In this document: piece by piece, positions 1-6,959 of the stretch
Position numbering within the stretch: position 1 is the first letter of the stretch
How the letters are laid out: each line of letters opens with the position of its first letter
Source: Candidatus Zixiibacteriota bacterium
Lineage (GTDB): Bacteria; SM23-81
Length of the DNA stretch: 10,896 nt
NCBI GenBank assembly: GCA_030628225.1
Contig: DAOVRJ010000063.1
Location: 1-10,896, forward strand
Direction: 5' to 3'
Notes under the pieces: generated by a model
The model's input: only the letters and a program-made list of their open reading frames with translations
Database searches by the model: none
What the model was told of the DNA's origin: nothing
Translations under genes and position numbers: made by a program

Positions 1-231
1 CTGGATAAAACCGATGCAGCCGCGAAGGGCGCCTTGCGAGTGGATGGTCACAAAAACGCCCCTTTCCTGTTTCAAGACCTCTGCAGAAACTTGAAGTGCG
101 CGGGTCTCCGAGCCCCGGACCTGTCCCTCGATGGCTGTTCTGGCGATATGCAGAAGCTGTCTTCTATCCTCCTCGCTCAAACACCATTCACTGCCAGTAT
201 CCTGAGGTTCTCCCACCTCGTTCACCTCCAT
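1..231 (-). CDS. amrA: AMMECR1 protein (AmmeMemoRadiSam system protein A), C-terminus cut by window edge
   Basis: The first 77 codons are visible and the gene continues past the left edge with no stop. The predicted start is the ATG at 231-229, preceded by a GGAGAG ribosome binding site 5 bases upstream; the same frame has a TGA at 255-253, which limits the start. The visible part ends in the AMMECR1 core, RGVFVTIH followed by ALRGCIGF; LRGCIG is the family's hallmark. The N-terminal stretch LSEEDRRQLLHIAR is the usual first helix. No signal peptide is seen. AMMECR1 proteins have no established biochemical role. In bacteria and archaea they co-occur with MEMO proteins and a radical SAM enzyme. 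The gene lies 86 bases downstream of the separate MEMO gene, so the two probably form a split A/B pair. The same domain is fused to MEMO in the gene two positions upstream. Family assignment is firm; function is unknown. Confidence 0.88.
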   Translation of the reverse strand, partial: MEVNEVGEPQDTGSEWCLSEEDRRQLLHIARTAIEGQVRGSETRALQVSAEVLKQERGVFVTIHSQGALRGCIGFIQ

Positions 232-317
232 CAATTCTCTCCGCCCAGATGCTCAGCTCACTTCCCCGGTCCGTAGCCCGAGCCGTATGCCCAATCACCT
301 TACCGGAAACAGCGCCC

Positions 318-1187
318 TCATCCTCCGTCACCCTGCTTTGCCGGAGCAAATAGGGCCGCCGCCATGTAGCCAACTACCTGGCCTCGATCTCCCATCACGT
401 CGCCCGAGTTTGCGTAGTTGAGAACCTTGGCTCCCGTGGCCCCAAGTCTCTGTGCTGCCAGCATGGCCGTGATCATGGGACCGCCGCCACAGGCCTCACT
501 TTCCCTGCTCTGCAAACTTTCCTGAAGTCTCAGCGGGTCAAAGGCGTTCACGGCCTCCACGATCGCCCCGTCCATCTCCACCGCCCGATCATAGGGGTGA
601 TAATGAGATAAATCGGAGCTGGCCACGATGAGGCTTTTCTCCTCTCCCGGGGAGGAGACGATGGCCTCGGCCAAAATCTGGCACGTGGATTGATCCTGAT
701 CGCCCATAATGATGGGCACCAACTGAAATTCGCCCAGCACCCGCTGTAAAAAGGGAAGCTGTACTTCCAGGGAGTGTTCCTGGGAATGGGCATGGGGATA
801 AAAATTTATTCTCTCGCTGCGCCCCAGTATAGCCGCGGCCAACTCGACGTTCACCGGTATCACTCCCAGGGGCGTCTGATAACCTCCCCGGTCGTAGATC
901 GAGGCCCCGATGAAGGAGGCCCGATGGCTGGGTGCGATGACGATAACCGTTTTGAAGGGCTGGCCCCGGACCTGTTGGTAGGCATACGCCGCAACCTGGC
1001 CGGAATACACGTATCCGGCGTGGGGAGCGATCAAAGCTATGATCTCTCCGGGAAGCTTTTCTCCCGGGACCTTCTCCAGGAAACCGTCGATCTGACCGGT
1101 CAGGACCTGGGGATCGTCGGTGTAAAATTGACCGGCCACCACTGGTCTGCGAATCTCATCCGCAGGAATGGACTTGAGAGAATTCAT
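318..1187 (-). CDS. amrB: MEMO family protein (AmmeMemoRadiSam system protein B), stand-alone
   Basis: A 289-residue protein covering the whole MEMO domain, a fold related to class III extradiol dioxygenases. The predicted ATG has a GGGAGAGGGG ribosome binding site just upstream. Visible family motifs are APHAGY (His56), APSHRAS (His88), QEHSLE (His138), SSDLSHY (His195) and EACGGG (Cys233). His56, His88 and Cys233 correspond to the putative metal-site residues of human MEMO1 (His49, His81, Cys244). No signal peptide is seen, so it is probably cytoplasmic. It starts 41 bases after the MEMO-AMMECR1 fusion gene and is about 60% identical by eye to the MEMO part of that protein, so the two look like products of duplication. 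Biochemical function is unknown. Annotations as an extradiol ring-cleavage dioxygenase are unsupported, because the context shows no aromatic pathway. Confidence 0.93.
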   Translation of the reverse strand: MNSLKSIPADEIRRPVVAGQFYTDDPQVLTGQIDGFLEKVPGEKLPGEIIALIAPHAGYVYSGQVAAYAYQQVRGQPFKTVIVIAPSHRASFIGASIYDRGGYQTPLGVIPVNVELAAAILGRSERINFYPHAHSQEHSLEVQLPFLQRVLGEFQLVPIIMGDQDQSTCQILAEAIVSSPGEEKSLIVASSDLSHYHPYDRAVEMDGAIVEAVNAFDPLRLQESLQSRESEACGGGPMITAMLAAQRLGATGAKVLNYANSGDVMGDRGQVVGYMAAALFAPAKQGDGG

Positions 1188-1228
1188 ATCCCCTCTCCCT
1201 TTTCCGCCAAGCCGCGATTGGGTTCAGT

Positions 1229-2785
1229 CTATTCTTCGTGAAAAACCTGGGCGGTAAAAGTGTATATGTGGGTGCCCTCTTCCAGATAGGCGTCCTTGGG
1301 AAGGAGGGCCTTGTCCCGGCAGCAATGCTCTAAATATTCCCTCTTAGACCAGCCCATCTCGGTGGCCACCTGGGGCAGAAAGCAGCCGCTACGGCTACCC
1401 CGGGTGATCCATATGCCGTGTTTGCCCATCTCGATCTCATCGATGCTGGAGATCTTCTTGATGGGAGACAGAACGGAAATCTCGATCTCAATCTTATCCA
1501 GCTCTGCAGAAGAAAGAGGCGGGAAACGGTTGTCCCCAAATGCCGCCGACTGGGCCATCTGGGCCACCGTCTGGCAGAGAGGATCGTCCGTCAGGAAGCG
1601 GCCGATACAGCCGCGAAGCTCCCCGTTCTTGTGAAGGGTCACAAAGACCCCTCTCTTCTCGCTCAACCTGGGATAAGAGCTTTCTGGCGGTGTATATTCC
1701 TTCCCCTGCAGTCTTTTGGCGATGGCCTGGCGAGCTATTTTTAACAGCTCACCCTGTTCCTGGCGGTTCATCTCCTCGTTTAAGTCGTTAAAGTTCATCC
1801 CCTCTCTGGGGATTTCCCCGTTTTCCTGGTAAAAGGACACGGCGCAGTAGCCTACCACACGGTCGCGATCGCCCACAGGTACGTCGCCGGAGTTGGCATA
1901 TTTGAGAACCTTGACCGCGTCGGCGCCCAGCTCCCTGGCAGCCATCATGACCACCATCACCGCTTGGAGGCCGCAGAGAGTACAGTGCAATCCAGGAATG
2001 TTTTCTTTGAGATATCGCCTTTCATGCTCGGCCATGGCCCGAGCATCGAAGTCCTCCATGACCCTCAGCGTCTCCCGGTCCACGCGGCAGGCCTCTGCGT
2101 AGGCCGGGTAGTGGGACATGTCCGTGCTGGCAACGATAAGGACCCTTTGCTCTCCTCCGGCCACCTGGACCACGGCCTGCGCTAAGGACTCCAGCTCCTC
2201 AAAGGAACAACGCGGGCCTATCAGAATAGGCAGTATGCGAAAGTTCCCCAAAGCCCTCTGCAGAAAGGGCAGCTGTACCTCCAGGGAGTGCTCGGACACG
2301 TGGGCCTGGGGCACGTACCGAAGGCTCCCCTTCAGAGACATCAGCTCCCTGGCCATCTCCACGTTTATGGGAACGGTGCCCAGGGGGGTCTCATAGCCTC
2401 CCCTGTCGTAAACAGAGACGCCCGGGAAGCTGGCTCGATGACTGGGTCCTATGAGGATCACCGTGTCAAAGGTCTTCCCCTGAACCTGCTTATAAGCATA
2501 GGCTGCCACCTGACCCGAGAACACATAACCGGCATGTGGCGCCACCAGGGCAATGAGGCGACCGGGCAGTGATTCCCGGGGCACATTGGCCAGGAACCGA
2601 TCCACCTGATCAGCCAACATCTTAGGGCTATCCGGGTAGAAGGCGCCGGCGACTACGGGTTTGCGAACGTCCGCGGGAAACTGCGTTTCCTCACTGTTGG
2701 TTTTCTGCCGGCATTGACCCACCGCGGTCAGCAGCAGCAGCGTCCAACAGATGATGACAATTCGGTGAATTGAACCTCTTTTCAG
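1229..2785 (-). CDS. MEMO-AMMECR1 fusion protein with predicted N-terminal export signal (CTG start)
   Basis: A two-domain protein. Numbered from the GTG at 2722-2720, the MEMO domain spans residues 20-300: APHAGY His63, GPSHRA His95, SEHSLE His145, STDMSHY His204, CTLCG Cys250. A linker follows, then AMMECR1 at about 318-497 with RGVFVTLH and LRGCIGRF. The GTG start has no ribosome binding site. The frame stays open back to the lon stop codon with no ATG, GTG or TTG, but a CTG at 2785-2783 sits 5 bases after GGGAGG. From there 21 more residues are read: a basic start (K2, R3, R8), then the hydrophobic stretch IVIICWTLLLLTAV, then GQC. This looks like a Sec signal peptide, cleaved after AVG or possibly lipidated at Cys25, although Gln before that Cys is not a normal lipobox. 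The full length would be 518 residues. The gene follows lon by 45 bases. Family assignment is firm; the CTG start and export are inference, and a sequencing error or assembly change in the start codon is possible. Confidence 0.88.
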   Translation of the reverse strand: MKRGSIHRIVIICWTLLLLTAVGQCRQKTNSEETQFPADVRKPVVAGAFYPDSPKMLADQVDRFLANVPRESLPGRLIALVAPHAGYVFSGQVAAYAYKQVQGKTFDTVILIGPSHRASFPGVSVYDRGGYETPLGTVPINVEMARELMSLKGSLRYVPQAHVSEHSLEVQLPFLQRALGNFRILPILIGPRCSFEELESLAQAVVQVAGGEQRVLIVASTDMSHYPAYAEACRVDRETLRVMEDFDARAMAEHERRYLKENIPGLHCTLCGLQAVMVVMMAARELGADAVKVLKYANSGDVPVGDRDRVVGYCAVSFYQENGEIPREGMNFNDLNEEMNRQEQGELLKIARQAIAKRLQGKEYTPPESSYPRLSEKRGVFVTLHKNGELRGCIGRFLTDDPLCQTVAQMAQSAAFGDNRFPPLSSAELDKIEIEISVLSPIKKISSIDEIEMGKHGIWITRGSRSGCFLPQVATEMGWSKREYLEHCCRDKALLPKDAYLEEGTHIYTFTAQVFHEE

Positions 2786-2790
2786 CCTAT

Positions 2791-2796
2791 CCTCCC
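2791..2796 (-). promoter_or_regulatory. Ribosome binding site favouring a CTG start for the MEMO-AMMECR1 fusion
   Basis: GGGAGG on the minus strand lies 5 bases before a CTG codon (2785-2783). No similar purine-rich stretch precedes the GTG at 2722. Together with the signal-peptide-like residues encoded between the two codons, this decides the start. Confidence 0.6.
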
Positions 2797-2830
2797 AGTA
2801 ACCGGAAATATGGCAGAGAAATACCGATAG

Positions 2831-5218
2831 TTACTTGGATTTCGTCACCTTTTTGGCCTTGGATGCCTTCGTCAATGCGCCTCTAAAAGCCTCCCTGAAA
2901 ACCTCATCTACCGTCTCCACAAACACAAACTTGAGCTTCTTTTTAACCTCCTGGGGAACCTCCACCAGATCCTTCTCGTTTTTCTTGGGCATGATGACCT
3001 CTTCGATCCCTGCCCGATGGGCCGCCAGGGTCTTCTGCTTGACCCCACCGATGGGCAACACCTCGCCGCGGAGGGTGATCTCGCCGGTCATGGACAGCCT
3101 CGGCTTGACAGGAGTATCGGTCAACAAAGAGACCAGGGCGGTGGCGATGGTGATACCTGCTGAGGGACCGTCCTTGGGAATGGCGCCTGCGGGAACATGC
3201 ACGTGAATATCAAGTTTGTTGAAGAAGTTCTCCTCGATGTTCAGTTTTTTGGCGCTGGCGCGAACGTAGCTGAGGGCAGCCTGAGCCGACTCTTTCATCA
3301 CACTCCCCAGCTGGCCGGTAAGAGTAAAACCCTTCCTGCCCGGCATCTTGGTGGCTTCCACGAACATGATCACGCCCCCCGCCTGAGTCCAGGCCAGAGA
3401 AGGCACAACCCCGACTTTCGGCTCATCGGTGGCCATCTCCCTGAAGAACTTCACCGGGCCCAGGTAGTCGATGAGGTTGTCGGCGACGATGGTGATGGAA
3501 CCCTGCTCTCCCTCAGTCACTCGTTTGGCCACCTTCCGATAAATGGTGGCAATTTCCCGGTCCAGATTCCTCAGGCCAGCCTCAATGGTGTATCTGGAGA
3601 TAATTTCCCGCAAGGCCTCGTCCTGGAACTGAATCTGGTCCTTGCGCAAACCGTGCTCCTCCCGTTCTCGAGGCACCAGGTATTTCTTGGCGATATGCAG
3701 CTTTTCCTCATCGGTGTATCCGGGAAGTTCGATGACCTCCATACGATCCCTCAGCACGCTGGGAATAGGATCCAAAATGTTGGCCGTTGTGATGAACATC
3801 ACCCGTGAGAGGTCGAAAGGCACTTCCAGATAGTGATCGGAAAAACTGTTGTTCTGCTCGGGATCCAGAACTTCCAGCAGGGCGGCAGCAGGGTCGCCGC
3901 GGAAATCCTGGCCGATTTTGTCAATCTCGTCCAACATAAAGATCGGGTTTTTAGAACCTGCCCGGCGAATGCCCTGGACGATTCTCCCGGGGAGGGATCC
4001 TACGTATGTACGCCTGTGACCGCGGATTTCGGCTTCATCTCTCATTCCTCCCAGGGAGATGCGGATGAATTTCCGTCCCAGAGCCCGAGCAATGGATCTG
4101 CCCAGGGAGGTCTTTCCCACCCCTGGCGGCCCCACGAAGCAGAGGATAGGGCCTTTCATCTCAGATTTGAGCTTTCTCACCGCCAGGTATTCCAGAATTC
4201 TCTCCTTGACCTTCTCCAGATCGTAGTGATCTTCGTCAAGAACCTCCTTGGCCGTCGGAATATCCAGGTTGTCCACCGTCTCCTTGCTCCAGGGCAGAGA
4301 GACCAGGCAATCCAGGTATGTCCGGGCCACCGTGTACTCGGCGGCAGCGGGAGAAATTCTGGATAGCCGGTCCATCTCCTTTCTGGCGGCCTCCAGGGCC
4401 TCGGCCGGCATCCGAGCAGCGGTGATCTTTTTTCTAAACTCCTCGATCTCCTCCGTTCTTTGATCCGTTTCCCCCAGTTCTTTCTGGATGGCCTTGAGCT
4501 GTTCTCTGAGAAAATACTCCTTCTGATCCCGGCCCATCTCCGAGGCGGCTCGCCTCTGGATTTGGCTGCCCAGCTCCAGAATGTTGAGCTCCCTGTTCAC
4601 GTAGGAGGTCAACTTGAGCAGACGTTCCTTGACATCCGCCGTTCCCAGAATATCCTGTTTTTGCTCAACTGGCATATTCAGGTTCGAGGCGATGAGGTCT
4701 GCCAGTTTGCTCGGCTCCTCGATGTTCATGGCTGAAACCTGCATTTCGTCTTGTAAATAGGGTGCTAGATCAACTACTTTCCCGAACTGCTGCAGAACAT
4801 TCCGCACCAGGGCTTCCAGCTCGATGGAGGATTCTGATGTCTCCTTGACCCTCTCCACCTTGGCTATAAAATAGGGTTTTTTCCGAACGAATTTCTTGAT
4901 CTTGATTCTGGCCACTCCCTGAACCAAGAACCGGACGCTTCCATCGGGAAAACGCAGCATCTTGATTATCTGCCCGGCCGTCCCCACATCATACACATCA
5001 TCCTTTTGCTCGATCTTCGGGTCCCTCTGCAAAAAAAGCCCCACGATTTTTCCACCGACCAGGGCTTCATCAACGAGCTTGGCATGCTCCTCCTGTGAAA
5101 TAACCAGAGGAGCGACGATGTACGGGAACACTACGATATTCTTCAGCGGAAGCACGGGCAGCTCCGCAGGAATTCTCGCTTTATGTCCTCGTCCTCCTGC
5201 AATATTATGTTTAGCCAT
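2831..5218 (-). CDS. lon: ATP-dependent Lon protease
   Basis: A 795-residue Lon of normal bacterial (LonA) length, a cytoplasmic AAA+ serine protease that degrades misfolded and regulatory proteins. Domain order: N-terminal substrate-binding domain from about residue 20 (LPVLPLKNIVVFP) to 205; helical and coiled region with LREQLKAIQKELGE near 237-250; AAA+ module with Walker A GPPGVGKT at 363-370 and Walker B FMLDEID at 427-433; protease domain from about 595 with catalytic Ser686 in KDGPSAGIT and Lys729 in GGVKQKTLAAHR, 43 residues apart as in the family. The C-terminus is a short lysine-rich tail. The ATG has GAGG 5 bases upstream. It follows the hsp20 gene by 73 bases, so a chaperone and a protease are adjacent. 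No clear heat-shock promoter or CIRCE element was found upstream. All key residues are intact. Confidence 0.98.
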   Translation of the reverse strand: MAKHNIAGGRGHKARIPAELPVLPLKNIVVFPYIVAPLVISQEEHAKLVDEALVGGKIVGLFLQRDPKIEQKDDVYDVGTAGQIIKMLRFPDGSVRFLVQGVARIKIKKFVRKKPYFIAKVERVKETSESSIELEALVRNVLQQFGKVVDLAPYLQDEMQVSAMNIEEPSKLADLIASNLNMPVEQKQDILGTADVKERLLKLTSYVNRELNILELGSQIQRRAASEMGRDQKEYFLREQLKAIQKELGETDQRTEEIEEFRKKITAARMPAEALEAARKEMDRLSRISPAAAEYTVARTYLDCLVSLPWSKETVDNLDIPTAKEVLDEDHYDLEKVKERILEYLAVRKLKSEMKGPILCFVGPPGVGKTSLGRSIARALGRKFIRISLGGMRDEAEIRGHRRTYVGSLPGRIVQGIRRAGSKNPIFMLDEIDKIGQDFRGDPAAALLEVLDPEQNNSFSDHYLEVPFDLSRVMFITTANILDPIPSVLRDRMEVIELPGYTDEEKLHIAKKYLVPREREEHGLRKDQIQFQDEALREIISRYTIEAGLRNLDREIATIYRKVAKRVTEGEQGSITIVADNLIDYLGPVKFFREMATDEPKVGVVPSLAWTQAGGVIMFVEATKMPGRKGFTLTGQLGSVMKESAQAALSYVRASAKKLNIEENFFNKLDIHVHVPAGAIPKDGPSAGITIATALVSLLTDTPVKPRLSMTGEITLRGEVLPIGGVKQKTLAAHRAGIEEVIMPKKNEKDLVEVPQEVKKKLKFVFVETVDEVFREAFRGALTKASKAKKVTKSK

Positions 5219-5291
5219 CTTTCCCTCGTCCGCGACGAATGGGTGTTTAAACTTCCTCTTCAGGAGTCTACTCTACAAGTATGTCAAGAAA

Positions 5292-6032
5292 TTACGTGCT
5301 CTTGGATAATTTCACCTTCAGAAAACCATTCTGGTAGGTGGCCTTGATTCCATGGGTGTTCACATATTCCGGAATGCCAAATTTGCGCAGGAAAGGGCCG
5401 CTGTCGATCTCCATACAATGATACGTCATTTTGCCCTCGATGGGAATTCCATCGCGCTCTCCGCTGATAGTCAGCTCATTCGATTTGATGGCGATCTCAA
5501 AATCATCCTCGTGCATGCCGGCGATCTCGCAGATGATGATCAATGAGTCGTTGGTCTCATACATATCGATGGGCGGCCGCCACCACCTCTCCAATCCTAA
5601 CTGGTCAAACAGCAGATTCATTCCCTCCTGAATACGCCGTATTTCCCTGTAAAAATTTGGGATTTCCCCGGAAATCGCCTTTTTAGACAGCCTCACCTTA
5701 AGAAAACCATTCTGATAGGTGGTCTTGATCCTCTCGGCGCTCACATACTCCGGAAGGCGAAATCTACGCTCAAAGAAACCATAGTCGATTTCGTAACAGT
5801 GATACGTGGTTTTGCTCTCGATGGGAATCTCATTGCGCACACCCCTGATAGTCAGATCGTCATCCTCAACGGCAATCTGAAAACCGGGCATTTTCATGCC
5901 GGCGATCTCGCAGACAACAATGAGAGAATTATCCGTTTCATACACATCGATGGCCGGCCACCGGTCAAACAGCAAGTCCCCTCCCTCCCGGAAACGACGC
6001 ATACTCCATTCGAAACTATTCTCATCTCCCAT
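5292..6032 (-). CDS. hsp20: Small heat shock protein (Hsp20) with two tandem alpha-crystallin domains
   Basis: A 246-residue protein, about 1.6 times the usual bacterial sHsp length because the unit is present twice. Each unit has a short arm (pattern RR-x-x-EG-x-x-LLFD), then an alpha-crystallin domain: residues 25-118 and 152-245. Both contain IDxYET, CEIAGM, a central TYHC and the family's C-terminal motif in the form TYQNGFLKV. By hand alignment about 57 of 94 domain positions match (about 60%), so this is an internal duplication rather than a fusion of distant sHsps. sHsps are ATP-independent holdases. The I-x-I/V tail motif that usually links dimers into large oligomers is not seen after either domain; the protein ends at KLSKST. 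The ATG has AAGGAGG 9 bases upstream. It lies between thi4 and lon, 73 bases from each. The family call is firm; how two linked domains assemble is unknown. Confidence 0.93.
   Translation of the reverse strand: MGDENSFEWSMRRFREGGDLLFDRWPAIDVYETDNSLIVVCEIAGMKMPGFQIAVEDDDLTIRGVRNEIPIESKTTYHCYEIDYGFFERRFRLPEYVSAERIKTTYQNGFLKVRLSKKAISGEIPNFYREIRRIQEGMNLLFDQLGLERWWRPPIDMYETNDSLIIICEIAGMHEDDFEIAIKSNELTISGERDGIPIEGKMTYHCMEIDSGPFLRKFGIPEYVNTHGIKATYQNGFLKVKLSKST
5298..5654 (-). repeat. Second copy of the intragenic hsp20 duplication
   Basis: Encodes residues 127-245 of the Hsp20 protein (arm plus alpha-crystallin domain). It is the direct-repeat partner of 5679-6014. DNA identity is patchy, for example a shared AGAAAACCATTCTG block near the end of each unit, so the duplication is not recent. 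Confidence 0.8.
5679..6014 (-). repeat. First copy of the intragenic hsp20 duplication
   Basis: Encodes residues 7-118 of the Hsp20 protein. It aligns without gaps to the second unit across the alpha-crystallin domain, and the arm before it shares the RR-x-x-EG-x-x-LLFD pattern, so the repeated unit is a nearly complete single-domain sHsp. Confidence 0.8.
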
Positions 6033-6105
6033 TAACCCGCGCCTCCTTTTCCTTTACCCGATATCATCGAATCCAAACTCCTCGAGGCAAGATGGAATCG
6101 TTCCT

Positions 6106-6906
6106 CTAAGAACGGGCTTTGAGCTTCGCCAAGATCAACTGGGCCACTCGCTCTCCAGAGAGAAGCATGCCGCCAAAAATCGGCCCCATCCGGGGGGCGC
6201 CGAAGGCGGCATTGGCGGCCATCCCGGCCACATACACCCCGGGATAGGCTTCCCGCGTATTCTCTAAGATTGCCCTCTCGCCCAGCTCGGCCCACATGGA
6301 TCTCTCCCCCTCCACCTTCCCGCTGGGGGTAAGCAGCTTGGGGCCAACCTTTTGCTGGATAATCTGCAGGATTTCCGTGGGATGTCCTGTCGATTCCACC
6401 ACATACTCTGCCCGTATGGTGAGCGGATCCACGTGGAACCGGGCCAGCTCAGTTGCAGTCCAGTTCAGCACCAGGCCCGTCACCCGCTCTTTCCTGATCA
6501 TCACGTCCTCTACACTGAGCAGGTTGAAGATCTTGGCCCCTGCCTGGCAGGCCCTGGAACCGATGGTGGTAATAGCCTCCACAGAATCTGCGGTATAATA
6601 CCCTTCCTGATACGGACGGCAGGATACCCCGAACTCGTCGAAAATCCGTTTTCCCTCCTCCTGGACCACCAGTTCATTGAACATCATCCCACCACCCCAC
6701 ATTCCCCCCCCTATGCTCAGCTGCCTCTCCAGCACCACCACCTTAACATTCTCCTTGGCCAAGTTATAGGCGGCCGTCAAGCCGGCCGGCCCCGCCCCAG
6801 CCACGGCCACATCCACCTCCAGGTGGTCCAGAAGCTTGGCGAAGTATCTCTCCACGATGGCCCTGGTAATCACCACATCATCCAACATTTCGCGTTTCTC
6901 CGGCAT
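6106..6906 (-). CDS. thi4: Sulfide-dependent thiamine thiazole synthase, Thi4 family
   Basis: A 266-residue cytoplasmic enzyme that makes the adenylated thiazole precursor of thiamine from NAD and glycine. Visible features: a dinucleotide-binding loop AGAGPAG around Gly37-Gly42, an acidic residue ending the second strand (VVVLE, Glu60), GGGMWGGGMM at 66-75, and the conserved C-terminal PRMGPIFGGM at 238-247. At the position where yeast Thi4 has its sulfur-donating Cys205, this protein has His158 (ARFHVDPLTI). This is the type known from methanogens, which takes sulfur from free sulfide with iron and is catalytic rather than suicidal. The chosen ATG has GAGGG 8 bases upstream; a TTG five codons earlier lacks a comparable site. 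It lies 53 bases after gcvT, whose pathway also uses glycine. Related archaeal proteins have been annotated as ribose 1,5-bisphosphate isomerase; I judge that less likely. Confidence 0.93.
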   Translation of the reverse strand: MPEKREMLDDVVITRAIVERYFAKLLDHLEVDVAVAGAGPAGLTAAYNLAKENVKVVVLERQLSIGGGMWGGGMMFNELVVQEEGKRIFDEFGVSCRPYQEGYYTADSVEAITTIGSRACQAGAKIFNLLSVEDVMIRKERVTGLVLNWTATELARFHVDPLTIRAEYVVESTGHPTEILQIIQQKVGPKLLTPSGKVEGERSMWAELGERAILENTREAYPGVYVAGMAANAAFGAPRMGPIFGGMLLSGERVAQLILAKLKARS

Positions 6907-6914
6907 AGTCTGAG

Positions 6915-6919
6915 CCCTC
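6915..6919 (-). promoter_or_regulatory. Ribosome binding site deciding the thi4 start
   Basis: GAGGG on the minus strand, 8 bases before the ATG at 6906-6904. It overlaps the upstream TTG candidate (6921-6919), which makes that codon an unlikely start. Confidence 0.65.
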
Positions 6920-6959
6920 AAAAATTACTGGGGAATGAGCCGTTACTCTGAGCGAAGGA

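Noticed and set aside
188-373. A 61-codon minus-strand open frame across the gap between the MEMO gene and the left AMMECR1 gene
   Set aside because: It overlaps the ends of both genes in another frame, has no good ribosome binding site and shows no recognisable domain; the 86-base gap is better read as intergenic.
318-2785. MEMO proteins as aromatic ring-cleavage dioxygenases
   Set aside because: The fold is related, but the motifs match MEMO and the neighbours are AMMECR1 genes; there is no aromatic degradation context.
3197-3808. A 203-codon plus-strand open frame
   Set aside because: It is antisense inside lon, which has all catalytic motifs intact; it encodes no recognisable protein.
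5253-5291. Possible promoter for lon: perfect TTGACA (minus strand, 5287-5282) and a small palindrome GAGTAGACTC (5273-5264)
   Set aside because: No acceptable -10 lies 16-18 bases downstream (CCTGAA at 17). There is also no match to the sigma32 -10 or to CIRCE.
6033-6105. Weak promoter-like TTGCCT ... TGATAT before hsp20
   Set aside because: Only 4 of 6 and 3 of 6 matches with an 18-base spacer, which is expected by chance.
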